Shown: positions 1 through 6,098 of the stretch, one piece after another | How the letters are laid out: each line of letters opens with the position of its first letter | Position numbering within the stretch: position 1 is the first letter of the stretch | DNA from: Hippea sp964442345 | GTDB taxonomy: Bacteria; Campylobacterota_A; Desulfurellia; Desulfurellales; Hippeaceae | Assembly: GCA_964442345.1 (NCBI GenBank) | Contig: CAYTZD010000065.1 | Coordinates: 1-6,098 of the forward strand | DNA: 6,098 nt | Reading direction: 5' to 3' | The notes under the pieces: model-generated | Seen by the model: the letters and a program-made list of their open reading frames with translations, nothing else | Told to the model about the DNA's origin: nothing | The model's database searches: none | Position numbers and translations under genes: made by a program

Positions 1-5
1 CCTCC
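1..5 (-). promoter_or_regulatory. Putative Shine-Dalgarno of the off-window divergent gene
   Basis: The window begins with CCTCC, which reads GGAGG on the minus strand. It lies just downstream of the predicted leftward transcription start near position 13. A start codon would be expected within about 5-10 bases to the left of the window, so the gene itself cannot be identified. Confidence 0.5.
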
Positions 6-19
6 ATAATACTCAGTTT

Positions 20-47
20 ATTATAGAAATTATACCGTTTTTGGCAA
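20..47 (-). promoter_or_regulatory. Putative leftward sigma-70-type promoter for an off-window divergent gene
   Basis: Read on the minus strand, TTGCCA (plus 42-47, five of six matches to TTGACA) is followed after 16 bp by a perfect TATAAT (plus 20-25). Transcription would start near plus position 13 and run out of the window to the left. A second TATAAT (plus 29-34) lies just upstream but has no good -35 at the right distance. The GGAGG at the left edge supports a gene starting immediately outside. This is a consensus match read by eye; AT-rich DNA gives chance hits, but the -35, spacer, -10 and ribosome binding site occur in the right order. Confidence 0.55.
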
Positions 48-82
48 ATTTAAACTTTTTGGTGCTGTTTTTGCAATTAAAC
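37..82. repeat. Imperfect direct repeat, possible operator
   Basis: GTTTTTGGCAAATTTAAAC (37-55) is echoed by GTTTTTGCAATTAAAC (67-82). The second copy equals the first with three single-base deletions. The copies start 30 bp apart, about three helical turns, so a protein bound to both would sit on the same DNA face. The first copy covers the -35 of the leftward promoter and the second ends directly against the -35 of the rightward one. This placement suits a shared regulator, but no known operator is recognised and low-complexity AT-rich sequence could produce the similarity by chance. Confidence 0.4.
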
Positions 83-110
83 TTGATTAAATATTTTTAA
101 TACCTATAAT
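83..110 (+). promoter_or_regulatory. Putative sigma-70-type promoter of the hisF operon
   Basis: TTGATT (83-88, four of six consensus matches) is separated by 16 bp from a perfect TATAAT (105-110). Transcription would start near 116-118, leaving a leader of about 30 nt before hisF. No other promoter is apparent in the rightward gene cluster, so this one may drive all three genes. It is read by eye and untested. Confidence 0.55.
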
Positions 111-128
111 TTAAGAAAAGGTACATTG

Positions 129-152
129 ATGGGTAGGTTTGTGTTATGTTAG
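129..152 (+). other. Possible seven-codon leader minicistron overlapping the hisF start
   Basis: An ATG at 129 opens a frame encoding MGRFVLC and stops with TAG at 150-152, just past the hisF ATG (146-148) and in a different frame. An AAAAGG at 116-121 lies 7 nt upstream of this ATG and could act as its ribosome binding site. It lies at the very 5' end of the predicted transcript, so it may be incomplete in the mRNA. If translated, ribosomes ending here could reinitiate on hisF. It has no histidine codons, so it is not a classical his attenuator leader. Chance occurrence is quite possible. Confidence 0.25.
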
Positions 153-901
153 CCAAGCGTATTATACCATGTCTTGATGTAAATAAAGGTAGGGTTGTTA
201 AGGGTATCAATTTTGTTAATCTGATTGATGCTGGAGACCCTGTTCAGCAGGCAAAGGTGTATGATAAGCAGGGTGCAGATGAACTTGTTTTCTTGGATAT
301 AACAGCCACTTACGAAGAGAGAAAAACAATTATCGATGTTGTTGAGAAAACCGCAGCAGAAGTGTTTATGCCTTTGGCTGTTGGTGGTGGGATAAGAAGT
401 ATTGAAGATATAAGGGCTTTGCTTAAAGCTGGTGCCGATAAGGTATCTATAAATTCAGCAGCCGTTAAAAATCCAGACCTTGTAAACGAAGCAAGTAAGA
501 TCTTTGGAAGCCAATGTATTGTTGTTGCAATAGATGCAAAAAGAACAGAAAAAGGTTTTGAAGTTTTTATTAAAGGTGGCAGAGAGCCAACGGGCATTGA
601 TGCTATTAAGTGGGCAGTAGAAGTCCAAGATAGAGGCGCAGGTGAGATTCTCCTAACAAGCATAGATGCAGACGGAACAAAGGATGGCTATGATATAGAA
701 CTTACCAAGATAATATCCGAATCTGTTGATATTCCTGTCATAGCAAGCGGCGGTGCAGGAAAGCTAAAACATTTTGAAGATGTGTTTAAGCAGACGCAGG
801 CTGAAGCCGCTTTAGCTGCAAGCGTGTTTCATTTTGGCACATACACAATTGGCGAAGTTAAGCAGTATTTGAAAGAGAGAGGTGTGAATGTCAGAATATA
901 A
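146..901 (+). CDS. hisF: Imidazole glycerol phosphate synthase, cyclase subunit HisF
   Basis: This is the cytoplasmic cyclase half of imidazole glycerol phosphate synthase. It joins PRFAR with ammonia delivered by the glutaminase HisH to give imidazole glycerol phosphate and AICAR, in histidine and purine metabolism. The 251-residue protein has the usual family length and a (beta/alpha)8 barrel pattern. Visible residues match the characterised Thermotoga maritima enzyme: catalytic D11 (PCLDV) and D130 (VVAID), D176, phosphate-binding loops at GGGIRS (80-85) and SGGAG (201-205), and the ammonia-gate residues R5, E46, K99 and E167. ATG 146 gives the classic MLAKRIIPCLDV start, and an in-frame TAG at 134-136 rules out a longer protein. 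A weak GGTAGG (132-137) precedes the start. It is the first gene of the cluster, overlaps mog by 14 nt, and has no hisH, hisA or hisI beside it in the window. The enzyme appears intact. Confidence 0.98.
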   Translation: MLAKRIIPCLDVNKGRVVKGINFVNLIDAGDPVQQAKVYDKQGADELVFLDITATYEERKTIIDVVEKTAAEVFMPLAVGGGIRSIEDIRALLKAGADKVSINSAAVKNPDLVNEASKIFGSQCIVVAIDAKRTEKGFEVFIKGGREPTGIDAIKWAVEVQDRGAGEILLTSIDADGTKDGYDIELTKIISESVDIPVIASGGAGKLKHFEDVFKQTQAEAALAASVFHFGTYTIGEVKQYLKERGVNVRI

Positions 902-1379
902 ATTTGCTTTGCTTGTTTTAAGTGATTCAAGGTCAAAAGAACCTTCAAAAGACAAGGTAAAGCCGATTTTTGAAGAGATAATAAAAAAGATAAACGGCAA
1001 GCTTGTCTTATACGATGTTATTCCTGATGAATTTGAGCTTATAAAGAAAAGATTGATAGAGTTTAGCGAAAAAGATGTTGATGTGATAATAACAAGTGGT
1101 GGGACAGGTCTATATCCAAGAGATGTAACACCTGATGCAACAAAAGAGGTTCTCGATTTCGAAATTCCTGGAATAGTTAATGCTATCTTATTTGAAGCAT
1201 TAAAAAAGACGAAAAGGGCTATGTTGACAAGAATGGTTGCAGGTGCAAGGAATAGAAGGTTAATTATAAATCTGCCTGGCTCACCGAAAGCTGTGAAAGA
1301 GGATTTGGAATTTATTATAGATGTAATCCCACACGCAGTGGATAAGCTAAAAGGCGACCCAACGCCGTGTGGCTTGTAA
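888..1379 (+). CDS. mog: MogA/MoaB-family molybdenum cofactor biosynthesis protein
   Basis: This is a single-domain MoCF-binding protein of 163 residues, the usual size for MoaB/MogA. MogA adenylylates molybdopterin with ATP so that MoeA can insert molybdate; the enzyme is a cytoplasmic trimer. The motifs include VLSDSRS near residue 10, IPDE (45-48), TSGGTG (69-74), RDVTPDAT (78-85) and LPGSPKA (129-135). D47 and D79 align by motif with the functional D49 and D82 of E. coli MogA, so the enzyme looks active. The ATG at 888 is directly preceded by an in-frame TGA (885-887), which fixes the start, and by a purine-rich AGAGAGG inside hisF. It overlaps hisF by 14 nt, suggesting translational coupling. 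MogA and MoaB cannot be separated firmly from sequence alone; the RDVTPDAT and IPDE context favours the adenylyltransferase role. No molybdoenzyme or other moa/moe gene is visible nearby. Confidence 0.93.
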   Translation: MSEYKFALLVLSDSRSKEPSKDKVKPIFEEIIKKINGKLVLYDVIPDEFELIKKRLIEFSEKDVDVIITSGGTGLYPRDVTPDATKEVLDFEIPGIVNAILFEALKKTKRAMLTRMVAGARNRRLIINLPGSPKAVKEDLEFIIDVIPHAVDKLKGDPTPCGL

Positions 1380-1380
1380 A

Positions 1381-1389
1381 AAAGGAGGT
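1381..1389 (+). promoter_or_regulatory. Strong ribosome binding site of the glutamate dehydrogenase gene
   Basis: AAAGGAGGT nearly matches the full anti-Shine-Dalgarno complement. The gap from GGAGG to ATG 1396 is 7 nt. It begins immediately after the mog stop codon (1377-1379) and is much stronger than the sites before hisF and mog. It fixes the start of the large gene and suggests independent, efficient translation within the shared transcript. Confidence 0.85.
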
Positions 1390-1395
1390 TAAAAG

Positions 1396-4300
1396 ATGAA
1401 GACAGACAGAAAGAATTACGAGAAGATTGTTAAAGAGCTAAAAAAGGATCTGCAAAAGGCTGGCTTTGATAAAGAAGTTGTTGATGTGTTTGTTGATGCT
1501 TCACTTAAGTATTCAAAGATAGAGAGTTTCTCAGAAAAGTTCGACCCTTCAAAGCTTAAAGATATAATAAAAGAGAGTATTGAGTTTATTCTAAAAAGGA
1601 ACAAAGAACTAAAAATAGAGATAAAAGATATATCCGTTGGCAAGAAGACATTAACGCAGATAAGACTTTTGACAGATAACAATCCGTTTATAGTTGATAG
1701 CGTTACATCAATAATAAATAATCTCAACGAATTTTACATAGAATTTAGTGTTCAGCCTATATTTGTTGTTGAAAGGGATAAGGATGGAAATCTTACGAAG
1801 ATAGAATCACCGCAGGAGAGCGGCCATAAAGAGCTTTACCTTTACTTCTTGCTTGATGCCATAAGCGATATACAAAAGGAGAAACTTGAAAAAGACATAA
1901 TAAATTCGGTTAAAGAGAGCAAGTTAGCCGTCGAAGATTTCCCAGAGATGCAAAGAAAGGTAAAGGATATAGCAAGAAAGCTGAACGACCCTATCTATCT
2001 TAAGAAGATAAGCGAGAAAGAGACAGAAGATATAAAAGAGTTCCTGATGTGGCTGCTTGACGATAACTTTATCTTTTTGGGAACAAGAAGTTATACACTT
2101 GAGCATACCGCAGATGATATTCTAATTCAGTTAGAAGAAGAAAGCTGTCTTGGAATATTAAGGAATACAGAAAGGTCTCTGTTTAAGAATAAGGTATCTA
2201 TAAAAGAATTGCCCGAAAGCGCACTTGAAACGGTTAAATCTGGCGATGTTATGGTTATAGATAAGACGAATTCAAAAAGCAATGTTTATGATACACGAAG
2301 AATGGATTATATAGCCATATCGGAGTTTGACGATAAGTTAAGGGTTGTAAAAAGGCATATAATATTGGGTCTGTTTACACCAAAGGCTTTGAAAGAGCAA
2401 GCTTCAAATATTCCTTTCCTGAAGAGTAAGCTTGATAGGATTCTATTTGAAGAGAATGTTGTTGAAGATTCGTTTGAGTATAAACACATGATAGATATTT
2501 TCAATACGCTTCCCAAAGATGACCTGTTTATAACGACTACAGAAAACCTAAAGATTCTGCTTGAAGAACTTTTAACTTGCGAAACGGAAGAGCGAATAAA
2601 GATACTAACAAGGCAGGCAAACCTTGTGCATGGTGTCTATCTGATTGCTGTTTTGCCTGTTAAGTTTTACTCTCAAAGGAATATAGAAAGGTTTACCCGC
2701 TATTTAAGTGATACGCTTGATACAGAAGATATAGAATACAAGATAATAACGCAAAGCCCAAGAATTATCAGGGTTCACTATTATCTGATTTTCAACAGAT
2801 ACAAGAAGCCAGAGATAGATATAAGTCAAATAGAGAAAAATCTAAAAGAGATAGTCTCAAGTTGGAAGGACAATTTTAGAGCAGCGTTGATTGAAAAGTT
2901 TGGGACTGGTAAGGCTTCGTACTTTACGAATAAATATCTAAATAGCTTTGATGATGAATACATATCAAAAACAACACCTGAACAGGCTATATTCGATGTT
3001 GAATATTTCGAAAAGCTTTTGAATGAAGGGAATCTGCAGGCAGATATTTATACGCAGGGAGAGAATGTATTTTTCAATATATACTCTCTATCTAAGCTGC
3101 CTTTGTATGAGATTTTACCAAAACTTAACAATATGGGATTGAATGTTTTATACGAAGATTTTGCGTCTATCTCCGTTGAGAAGAAGAGTATATTTATTCA
3201 GAGATTTTCTATAGATGCTGCAGGTTTTGCTTCAAAGAATGCAGAAGAGCTATTTGAGACGATAAAAGATAACTTTGAAGCGATATGGAATAAGATTGTT
3301 GAAGATGACGAATTAAATAAGCTTACCACAAAGGCAGTACTGAATTATAAATATATAGATGTTTTAAGGACACTTGCAAATTATCTGATGCAGATAAACT
3401 TCCAAATTAAGAAGGGTTCAATTGTATCTGTCTTAAACAAATACCCGCATCTTGCAAAGAGATTAATAGATTACTTTGAAGATAAGTTCTCACCCGAGAA
3501 AGCAAAGCCAGATGAAGTTGCCAAGATTCACGAAAGCGTAAGAGATGAGCTTGAGAAGATAAACGACATACACGAATACAGAATTATGCATTCGCTTTTG
3601 AATATTATAGAAAGCACAGTCAGAACGAACTTTTATAAAAAGAATAAGAAGTATCATTATATCTCTTTAAAGATAGATTCATCCAAGATTCATACCATGC
3701 CATCGCCAAGACCTATGTTTGAAGTATATGTGCATGCTGCATTTATGGAAGGCTGTCACTTGAGAGGTGGCAAGGTCGCAAGAGGTGGTATCAGATGGAG
3801 CGACAGAAAAGACGACTTTAGGCTTGAGATTTTAGGATTGATGAAAACCCAGATGGTCAAGAATGCCGTTATTGTCCCTGTTGGTTCAAAAGGTGGATTT
3901 ATTGTTAAAGAGACGGCAAAGGACAGAAACGAATGGATTGAGCTTGGTAAAAAGGCATATAGAACCTTAATGCGCGGCATGCTTGATGTTACAGATAATA
4001 TAGATGATAACAACAATGAAGTAAGGCCAGAAGATGTTGTCTGTTATGATGATTTTGATCCGTATCTTGTTGTTGCAGCAGATAAGGGAACGGCAACATT
4101 CTCCGACATTGCAAACGAGATAAGCGAGAAAGAATACAACTTCTGGCTAAAGGATGCATTTGCAAGTGGCGGAAAACATGGATACGACCATAAAGAGATA
4201 GGTATAACAGCGCGCGGCGCGTGGCAGTGTGTCGAAAGACACTTTAGAGAACTGGGTAAGAATGTATTTAAGGATACATTTACCGTCGTCGGTATTGGTG

Positions 4301-6098
4301 ATATGAGCGGCGATGTCTTCGGAAACGGTATGCTTTATACCGATAAGATTATACTTAAGGCTGCTTTCAACCATATAGAGATATTTGTTGACCCAAATCC
4401 TGATCCTGAAGTTTCGTTCAAAGAGAGAAAAAGGCTGTTTGAGAATGGTTTAACCTGGAAGCATTACGATAAAAAGCTGCTTTCGAAGGGTGGTTTTGTT
4501 GCAGATAGAAACTCAAAATCAATAAAACTGTCAAAGGAAGCAAAGGAGTTCTTGCAAACCGATAAGGATGAATTAAGCGGTGAAGAATTGATAAAGTTAA
4601 TCCTGCAGGCTGATGTTGACCTTCTTTGGAATGGTGGCATTGGAACATATGTAAAGGCTACAGACGAAACGCATGAAGAAGTTGGAGATAGGCTTAACGA
4701 TGCTGTCAGGATAAATGCAAGCCAACTTAGGGCAAAGATAGTGGGAGAAGGCGGTAATCTTGGTTTAACGCAGAAGGCAAGGATAGAATACGCTTTAAAC
4801 GGTGGAAGGCTAAATACAGATGCTTTGGATAACTCAGCTGGCGTTGACATGTCTGACCATGAAGTCAATCTCAAGATACTTCTTGGCCAGTTGATGAAGG
4901 ATGGCGTTTTAAAGAATTTAGATGAGCGCAACAAGATGCTTAAGGACTTAACCGAAGAAGTAACCCAAAGGGTTTTAACCCACAACTATATGCAAAGCTT
5001 TGCTGTAAGTTTGGATGAGATAAGGTCAAAATATGAACCAGATATATTCTTTGAACTTAACCACTTCCTTGCACAAAAGGGCGTTTTGCATAAAGAAGAT
5101 TATCCATTTCCTGATAGAAAAGAACTCTCAGCAAGGGTATCAAAAGGCATAGGATACACAAGGCCAGAGCTATCTGTAATGCTTGCACTGAATAAGATGT
5201 TTGTTTACGATGAACTACTCAAAAGTAAAGTATTTAGCGATGATACCATAGATCAGTATGCCGTTATGTATTTCCCGCCAACGATTAGGGAGAAGTATGC
5301 AGATTATATAGTCAAGCATAGATTGAGAAACGAGATAGCATTTACATTTATGGTTAACCTGATAATAAACAACAACGGCGCAAGTAGCTTATTCAAGATT
5401 CATATGATGACAGGTCAAAGCTTTCCGCAGATAATGAAGTCGATGATTTTCTCATATGATGTACTTAATGTGTTTGAGTTAAGAAATAGGCTGTTTGAGT
5501 ATGAGAATAAGATACCACAGCAGAAGATTTACGAGATTTCGCTTGATATGTTTGATGCCATAAACAAGTTTACGATTAATGAGATTTATATGTTTAGGGA
5601 TAGTGTATCTCTCGATACAAAAAAGGAAGAAGAAGTAAAGAAGTGGCTTAACGACTATTATAACTGCTGCGTTGTGAATGGTATGTATAAGGACAGCTAT
5701 CTTGAGAAGATTGAAGTATTGAAAGAGACCATAGACGAAGATTTGGCAAAAGAGATAGCAAAGCTTTACTTCATTGATCCGTTTATACCTGCTTACCATA
5801 TAGCAAAACTGCTTGGTAAGGATATAAAATCAACAACAGAAGCAATGGAGACGGTCAATAAATACTTCGGATTTAAGGATATACTTGAGTATATCAATTC
5901 CATACATATCTCCAACGAGTGGGACAGAATGGCACAGTTTTCTATGATAAGGAATTATACACTCTCATTTATTGCTATGGTTATAAGGTTATTAAAAGAG
6001 TTTGGTGGCGATATAGAAAAGCTAATATCAAAGAAGAAGGCAGAATACGACGAATATCTGGCTGATTTGAACACGATTATAGGTATTAAGTCCATCAA
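1396..6098 (+). CDS. NAD-specific glutamate dehydrogenase, large (~180 kDa) class; 3' end outside window
   Basis: It catalyses NAD-linked oxidative deamination of glutamate to 2-oxoglutarate and ammonia, a mainly catabolic role in characterised relatives. The frame is open for 1567 codons without a stop; family members are about 1,570-1,650 residues, so only a short C-terminal piece is missing. From N to C: an ACT-like stretch around TDNNPFIVDSV (93-103); WLLDDNFIFLG (219-229); IPFLKSKL (339-346); RTNF (743-746); catalytic-domain signature RGGIRWSDR (796-804); KNAVIVPVGSKGGF (822-835), with K822 and K832 matching by pattern the substrate-binding and catalytic lysines of smaller GDHs; LDVTDN (863-868); AADKGTATFSDIAN (894-907); DAFASGG (920-926); GITARGAW (936-943); the Rossmann NAD loop VGIGDMSGDVFGNGM (965-979); VGEGGNLG (1116-1123); DNSAGVDMSDHEVN (1145-1158); and a helical C-terminal region with RPELSVMLA (1256-1264). 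The protein is cytosolic, with no signal peptide or membrane helix evident. No frameshift or missing key residue was seen. It lies 16 nt after mog and is probably co-transcribed. Confidence 0.96.
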   Translation, partial: MKTDRKNYEKIVKELKKDLQKAGFDKEVVDVFVDASLKYSKIESFSEKFDPSKLKDIIKESIEFILKRNKELKIEIKDISVGKKTLTQIRLLTDNNPFIVDSVTSIINNLNEFYIEFSVQPIFVVERDKDGNLTKIESPQESGHKELYLYFLLDAISDIQKEKLEKDIINSVKESKLAVEDFPEMQRKVKDIARKLNDPIYLKKISEKETEDIKEFLMWLLDDNFIFLGTRSYTLEHTADDILIQLEEESCLGILRNTERSLFKNKVSIKELPESALETVKSGDVMVIDKTNSKSNVYDTRRMDYIAISEFDDKLRVVKRHIILGLFTPKALKEQASNIPFLKSKLDRILFEENVVEDSFEYKHMIDIFNTLPKDDLFITTTENLKILLEELLTCETEERIKILTRQANLVHGVYLIAVLPVKFYSQRNIERFTRYLSDTLDTEDIEYKIITQSPRIIRVHYYLIFNRYKKPEIDISQIEKNLKEIVSSWKDNFRAALIEKFGTGKASYFTNKYLNSFDDEYISKTTPEQAIFDVEYFEKLLNEGNLQADIYTQGENVFFNIYSLSKLPLYEILPKLNNMGLNVLYEDFASISVEKKSIFIQRFSIDAAGFASKNAEELFETIKDNFEAIWNKIVEDDELNKLTTKAVLNYKYIDVLRTLANYLMQINFQIKKGSIVSVLNKYPHLAKRLIDYFEDKFSPEKAKPDEVAKIHESVRDELEKINDIHEYRIMHSLLNIIESTVRTNFYKKNKKYHYISLKIDSSKIHTMPSPRPMFEVYVHAAFMEGCHLRGGKVARGGIRWSDRKDDFRLEILGLMKTQMVKNAVIVPVGSKGGFIVKETAKDRNEWIELGKKAYRTLMRGMLDVTDNIDDNNNEVRPEDVVCYDDFDPYLVVAADKGTATFSDIANEISEKEYNFWLKDAFASGGKHGYDHKEIGITARGAWQCVERHFRELGKNVFKDTFTVVGIGDMSGDVFGNGMLYTDKIILKAAFNHIEIFVDPNPDPEVSFKERKRLFENGLTWKHYDKKLLSKGGFVADRNSKSIKLSKEAKEFLQTDKDELSGEELIKLILQADVDLLWNGGIGTYVKATDETHEEVGDRLNDAVRINASQLRAKIVGEGGNLGLTQKARIEYALNGGRLNTDALDNSAGVDMSDHEVNLKILLGQLMKDGVLKNLDERNKMLKDLTEEVTQRVLTHNYMQSFAVSLDEIRSKYEPDIFFELNHFLAQKGVLHKEDYPFPDRKELSARVSKGIGYTRPELSVMLALNKMFVYDELLKSKVFSDDTIDQYAVMYFPPTIREKYADYIVKHRLRNEIAFTFMVNLIINNNGASSLFKIHMMTGQSFPQIMKSMIFSYDVLNVFELRNRLFEYENKIPQQKIYEISLDMFDAINKFTINEIYMFRDSVSLDTKKEEEVKKWLNDYYNCCVVNGMYKDSYLEKIEVLKETIDEDLAKEIAKLYFIDPFIPAYHIAKLLGKDIKSTTEAMETVNKYFGFKDILEYINSIHISNEWDRMAQFSMIRNYTLSFIAMVIRLLKEFGGDIEKLISKKKAEYDEYLADLNTIIGIKSI

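Noticed and set aside
310..663. Minus-strand open frame of 117 codons inside hisF
   Set aside because: It lies wholly antisense to a well-conserved hisF, has no recognisable motif and no ribosome binding context; it is a shadow of the real gene.
983..989. In-frame A_AAA_AAG slippery heptamer in mog (also at 1202-1208, and in GDH at 1440-1446 and 5619-5625) as possible -1 frameshift sites
   Set aside because: Lys-Lys codon pairs after a codon ending in A are common in such an AT-rich genome. I saw no convincing stimulatory stem-loop, the shift at 983 leads to a stop at 1025-1027, and the zero-frame proteins are full length.
1380..1395. Possible terminator or promoter between mog and GDH
   Set aside because: The 16-nt gap holds only the ribosome binding site; there is no inverted repeat with a T-run and no paired -35/-10 elements.
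4464..4985. Minus-strand open frame of 173 codons inside the GDH gene
   Set aside because: It is antisense to highly conserved GDH catalytic motifs and has a low-complexity Ser/Leu/Phe-rich composition typical of reverse-complemented Lys/Glu-rich coding sequence.
1396..6098. Apparent lack of a forward gene over most of the window, suggesting a noncoding or degraded region
   Set aside because: Direct translation from 1396 gives an uninterrupted frame to the right edge with all expected GDH motifs; it is simply not closed by a stop within the window.

Overview
The window looks like a bacterial chromosome segment. It is AT-rich, with Ile often ATA, Arg mostly AGA/AGG, a purine-rich coding strand and clear Shine-Dalgarno sites. 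These traits fit a low-GC, often thermophilic or anaerobic Gram-negative lineage such as Desulfurellales (Hippea/Desulfurella), Deferribacterota or Aquificota. That placement is a low-confidence inference from codon style and gene content.

Layout: bases 1-145 are a compact intergenic region that appears to carry two back-to-back promoters. One points right to hisF. The other points left to a gene whose start lies just outside the window. Three genes then run rightward with almost no space between them: hisF (146-901), a MogA/MoaB-type molybdenum cofactor gene (888-1379, overlapping hisF by 14 nt), and, after a 16-nt gap with a near-perfect ribosome binding site, a very large open reading frame (1396 to the right edge). 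The large frame is an NAD-specific glutamate dehydrogenase of the ~180-kDa class. It is open at the right edge, with 1567 codons visible and probably only a few tens of residues missing. No RNA genes, mobile elements, CRISPR arrays or terminators were seen.

The spacing implies one transcript. The products do not form one pathway: HisF makes the imidazole-glycerol phosphate/AICAR pair in histidine synthesis, Mog activates molybdopterin for molybdate insertion, and the dehydrogenase interconverts glutamate with 2-oxoglutarate and ammonia. A loose nitrogen-metabolism link between HisF (which uses glutamine-derived ammonia from HisH) and the dehydrogenase is possible but speculative. HisH is not in the window.

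I do not see a previously undescribed system. The least ordinary parts are the divergent control region, with an imperfect direct repeat placed about three helical turns apart, a seven-codon minicistron overlapping the hisF start, and the unusual hisF-mog-GDH gene order.
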